DNA of 64,000 nt, taken from contig JAFDXI010000089.1 of NCBI GenBank assembly GCA_018268035.1, forward strand, positions 62,001 to 126,000, read 5' to 3'. Both the position numbers and the translations under genes were made by a program. The notes beneath the pieces were generated by a model, which saw nothing but the letters and a program-made list of their open reading frames with translations, did no database searches and was not told where the DNA came from. Shown one piece after another: positions 61,624 to 64,000 of this stretch. Each line of letters begins with the position of its first letter. Within the stretch, counting starts at the first letter, position 1. The stretch comes from Bacteroidota bacterium. GTDB lineage: Bacteria > Bacteroidota > Bacteroidia > Chitinophagales > Chitinophagaceae.

Positions 61624-64000
61624 ATGCAACCTCATCAATATATCACCATAACAAAAACAAAACCATTAACAACATTATATTATGAGTTGGGTAAATCTTT
61701 ATTTGTAAAAGGTGATTACAATAAAGCTGTTGAGTTTTTGCAAAAAGCATTTAGTGATAATACAGAAAATGAAATCCCTAATAGTGATATCCTTTTAACC
61801 ATTGCCACTGTTTATTCTGCAGCCGGTAAACCTGAGCTCTCGGTAAAACCATCTTTACTTGCAACAACCTATTCGCCAGAAATAATAATAAGAATATTAA
61901 CCATCATTGATACTATACCATTTGAAACATTTCCTGATGAAACAGTAGCATGGATATTGAATAAATGGTTTCCTGTTATTGGCAAATTTGAAAATATAAG
62001 CGATGAACAAAAAGCTGCCATACATAAATTTATGGGCAGTGTTTATCAATTAAATCATGATAAAATTCATTCTGAAGAACACTACAGTATTGCCGGCAAT
62101 TTGTTGCATGATCGTGGTAAAACATTTTATTGGGATGGGAAATATGAAGAAGCCTGTAAATATTTTAAAAGAGCTGCTGAGATTAAAAAAGATTTTGTAC
62201 AAAATTATTGGTACTGGGCTGATGCATTGTATTTAAAAAGCTATATTCCCGAAAAACCATATTCTGATGAAGCAATATTAAAGCAGGCTGATGAAGTGTG
62301 GCAAACCGGCAGAAACGTTGCAAAGCCCAAAAAAAATGATGCTTGGGCTTACATTGTAAAAGAACGGATCCTGACTCAACAAAGTGCTGTGGACACTTTT
62401 ACAACAGGAAATGAAAACTTGGACCGGTTGCGTGAAGCCTGGATGTTGTTGGAAGATGCCTTGTTATTAGATGACACTTCACTGAATGCATGGAGAGACC
62501 TCGCAAATATCACAAGATTATTAGGCTTAAATCAGGTATCATTAAATGCTACGCATAAAGCACTTGCCATAGACCCCAATTATCAATTTTCCCTTGAAGA
62601 TCTTACTTTGAATTTAATTGATATTGCTGAAACTGAAAAAGCAAGAGAATTATTATACCGTTTTATTAACGACCCAAAAAACCATGCACCTTTTTATTAT
62701 AGCTGGCTGGCTATTTCATATTTCATGGAAAAAAAATATAAAGATGCCATTGGGTCAATCAATCAATACCTCGCCCAATATCCTGAAGACGATTGGGCGT
62801 TGAATTTTTTGATGAATTGTTATTGGAGAAATGGCAAACATAAAAAAGCCGTTGGCATTGCTGATAAAATTTTAAAGCTTATAGAAAATGGTTTGAAGGC
62901 TGCTTCTCTTACTCAGGCATTTTGTTTTTTTATAAAAGGAAATATAAAACAGGCAATTGCAATAGCAGAAGACTCTTCTAAAATCCCAGACCAGTATCTG
63001 AATGCACTGGAAGACCTGCAGTTTTATTATTTATTTGCCGGCGATTACAAAGCTTCTGAAAATTGTCTTGACACTTTACTTCGCCTGTCTGATCGTACAT
63101 TCCAAATAAAAGATATACTTCATAAAAATGAACTGATATTAAAATTTTCACACCAGGAAAAAATAGAAAATTATAAGGAGATAAATTCAGTAATAACAGA
63201 AAAGGGCAATGGGTTTATTTCAAGAATTAAAGAGAAAATAAAATCATTGGAAACTGAAAAAAATTCAATTTTTAAAGAATTAAGAGTTATACTGGACAAC
63301 AATCCTGAATACATGAACGAAGGTAGCCCTGGTTGGATAGCTGCAACTGCTGCCTTTGCAAGATTGACAATAGAAGATGATGACCCTATGAAGGCATTTG
63401 AATTGTACACACAATTAAAAAAATATGAAATACAATTACCTGATGTTATTAATGGATTTGAAAAAATAGCAGGCAAGCTCTTCATAAATGGTATCAGGCA
63501 ACGCAATTCAACAATTTGCAATAATGCTATTCAACTCATCAAAGCGCATCCGGATATTTATAAAGAAATTTTTCCAAACAAACTAACACCTGAAACAATT
63601 ATTAATGAAATCTATACAGCTACCGATGACGCCGGATATTATTGGGAAATAAATGCATTCCTTAAAGATAATAGTACGGTTAACTCAAAATATGGCCAAC
63701 CATTTCAAAACTTTTTTACAGAATTAAAAAATGAATTAAGCAAACATTTTGAAGAGCGCTTTCATTTCTCATATCAAACCAACCTCAACCATTTTGTTTC
63801 GCCGGTAATTGTAGAATTATCTGTGGCTTTAATTCCTGAAACCACTGAGGAACAGGATAACTGGTCTTATATAAAAAACGATATTGATCAACTACGAAAA
63901 ACAATACAAGCTCAAACAGGTGTTGCAATACCAACAATATTAGTCAGGCCCAATCAGTACCTATCAGGTTTTGAATACCAGTTTATATTGGAAGAAATAC
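61624..64000 (+). CDS. large TPR protein with FlhA/SctV (FHIPEP)-like segment, 3' end beyond window
   Basis: Open from ATG 61624 to the right edge: 792 complete codons visible and no stop. Many TPR-like helix pairs: YYELGKSLFVKGDYNKAVEF, FYWDGKYEEACKYFKRAAEI, LNAWRDLANITRLLGLNQVS, FMEKKYKDAIGSINQYLAQY. A coiled coil lies at about 525-550. Residues of about 725-792 (VIVELSVALIP; LRKTIQAQTGVAIPTILVRP; GFEYQFILEEI) follow the pattern of the first cytoplasmic subdomain of FlhA/SctV: VE-x-G-x-x-LIP, LRKxLAxExG, PPVxIRDN, Yxixl. No flagellar or type III genes are in the window. Starts 19 bases after the CHAT gene. Confidence 0.88.
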   Translation, partial: MQPHQYITITKTKPLTTLYYELGKSLFVKGDYNKAVEFLQKAFSDNTENEIPNSDILLTIATVYSAAGKPELSVKPSLLATTYSPEIIIRILTIIDTIPFETFPDETVAWILNKWFPVIGKFENISDEQKAAIHKFMGSVYQLNHDKIHSEEHYSIAGNLLHDRGKTFYWDGKYEEACKYFKRAAEIKKDFVQNYWYWADALYLKSYIPEKPYSDEAILKQADEVWQTGRNVAKPKKNDAWAYIVKERILTQQSAVDTFTTGNENLDRLREAWMLLEDALLLDDTSLNAWRDLANITRLLGLNQVSLNATHKALAIDPNYQFSLEDLTLNLIDIAETEKARELLYRFINDPKNHAPFYYSWLAISYFMEKKYKDAIGSINQYLAQYPEDDWALNFLMNCYWRNGKHKKAVGIADKILKLIENGLKAASLTQAFCFFIKGNIKQAIAIAEDSSKIPDQYLNALEDLQFYYLFAGDYKASENCLDTLLRLSDRTFQIKDILHKNELILKFSHQEKIENYKEINSVITEKGNGFISRIKEKIKSLETEKNSIFKELRVILDNNPEYMNEGSPGWIAATAAFARLTIEDDDPMKAFELYTQLKKYEIQLPDVINGFEKIAGKLFINGIRQRNSTICNNAIQLIKAHPDIYKEIFPNKLTPETIINEIYTATDDAGYYWEINAFLKDNSTVNSKYGQPFQNFFTELKNELSKHFEERFHFSYQTNLNHFVSPVIVELSVALIPETTEEQDNWSYIKNDIDQLRKTIQAQTGVAIPTILVRPNQYLSGFEYQFILEEI

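Overview
The window looks like a chromosomal segment of a Bacteroidota bacterium, most likely Chitinophagaceae-like. The evidence is low GC with very AT-rich intergenic DNA, promoter -7 elements of the TAnnTTTG type, near absence of Shine-Dalgarno sequences, a PorP/SprF outer-membrane protein of the type IX secretion system, two proteins ending in type IX sorting tails, and the 31-residue COX24-domain protein typical of this phylum. Family assignments come from motif recognition, not database searches. No tRNA, rRNA, CRISPR array or intact insertion sequence was seen.

Layout. 1-3450: an edge-truncated methyltransferase, then a TetR regulator with a perfect 18-bp palindromic operator, a DUF4288 protein, a membrane methyltransferase-like protein and an NAD(P)-binding SDR. 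3490-13399: an ALDH7-type dehydrogenase, an 850-bp very AT-rich gap, a tricorn-type protease, the E2 subunit of a 2-oxoacid dehydrogenase complex and a type II NADH dehydrogenase. 13734-33141: mostly housekeeping genes (era, der, upp, porP/sprF, a DEDDh exonuclease/GIY-YIG fusion, valS, PAP2, GNAT, rlmB, a TonB-like protein, a YhhN protein), plus a metzincin-like protein, a large secreted ELWxxDGT-repeat protein and a histidine-kinase-like protein whose phosphoacceptor His is Tyr, paired with a LuxR-type response regulator. 33142-35372: a small accessory islet with an orphan Rhs C-terminus carrying an M91-like metallopeptidase toxin, a lipoprotein that is a probable immunity protein, and decayed fragments.

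35626-44841: an orphan ABC-2 permease, hutI, an isoaspartyl peptidase and amino-acid permease pair, an OmpH/Skp protein, and a minus-strand set HU / TPR / COX24 miniprotein / RNase G that links nucleoid, translation and RNA-decay functions. 45006-54981: an exopolysaccharide or glycan assembly locus, with a divergent GT2 and a compact overlapping run of response regulator, pseudo-receiver/sugar transferase, GT2, GT2, asnB, GT4, methyltransferase, GT4. No flippase, polymerase or export gene is visible. 55124-59111: a secreted CotH-like protein, a lipoprotein amidohydrolase and a mono-haem lipoprotein.

59341-64000: the most interesting region. Three tightly packed genes encode an unrecognised beta-rich protein, a CHAT (caspase-like) peptidase with His/Cys dyad, and a long TPR protein whose C-terminus, just before the window ends, resembles the start of the FlhA/SctV (FHIPEP) cytoplasmic domain of flagellar and type III secretion export gates. 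I infer a conflict or regulated-proteolysis system that continues past the right edge.
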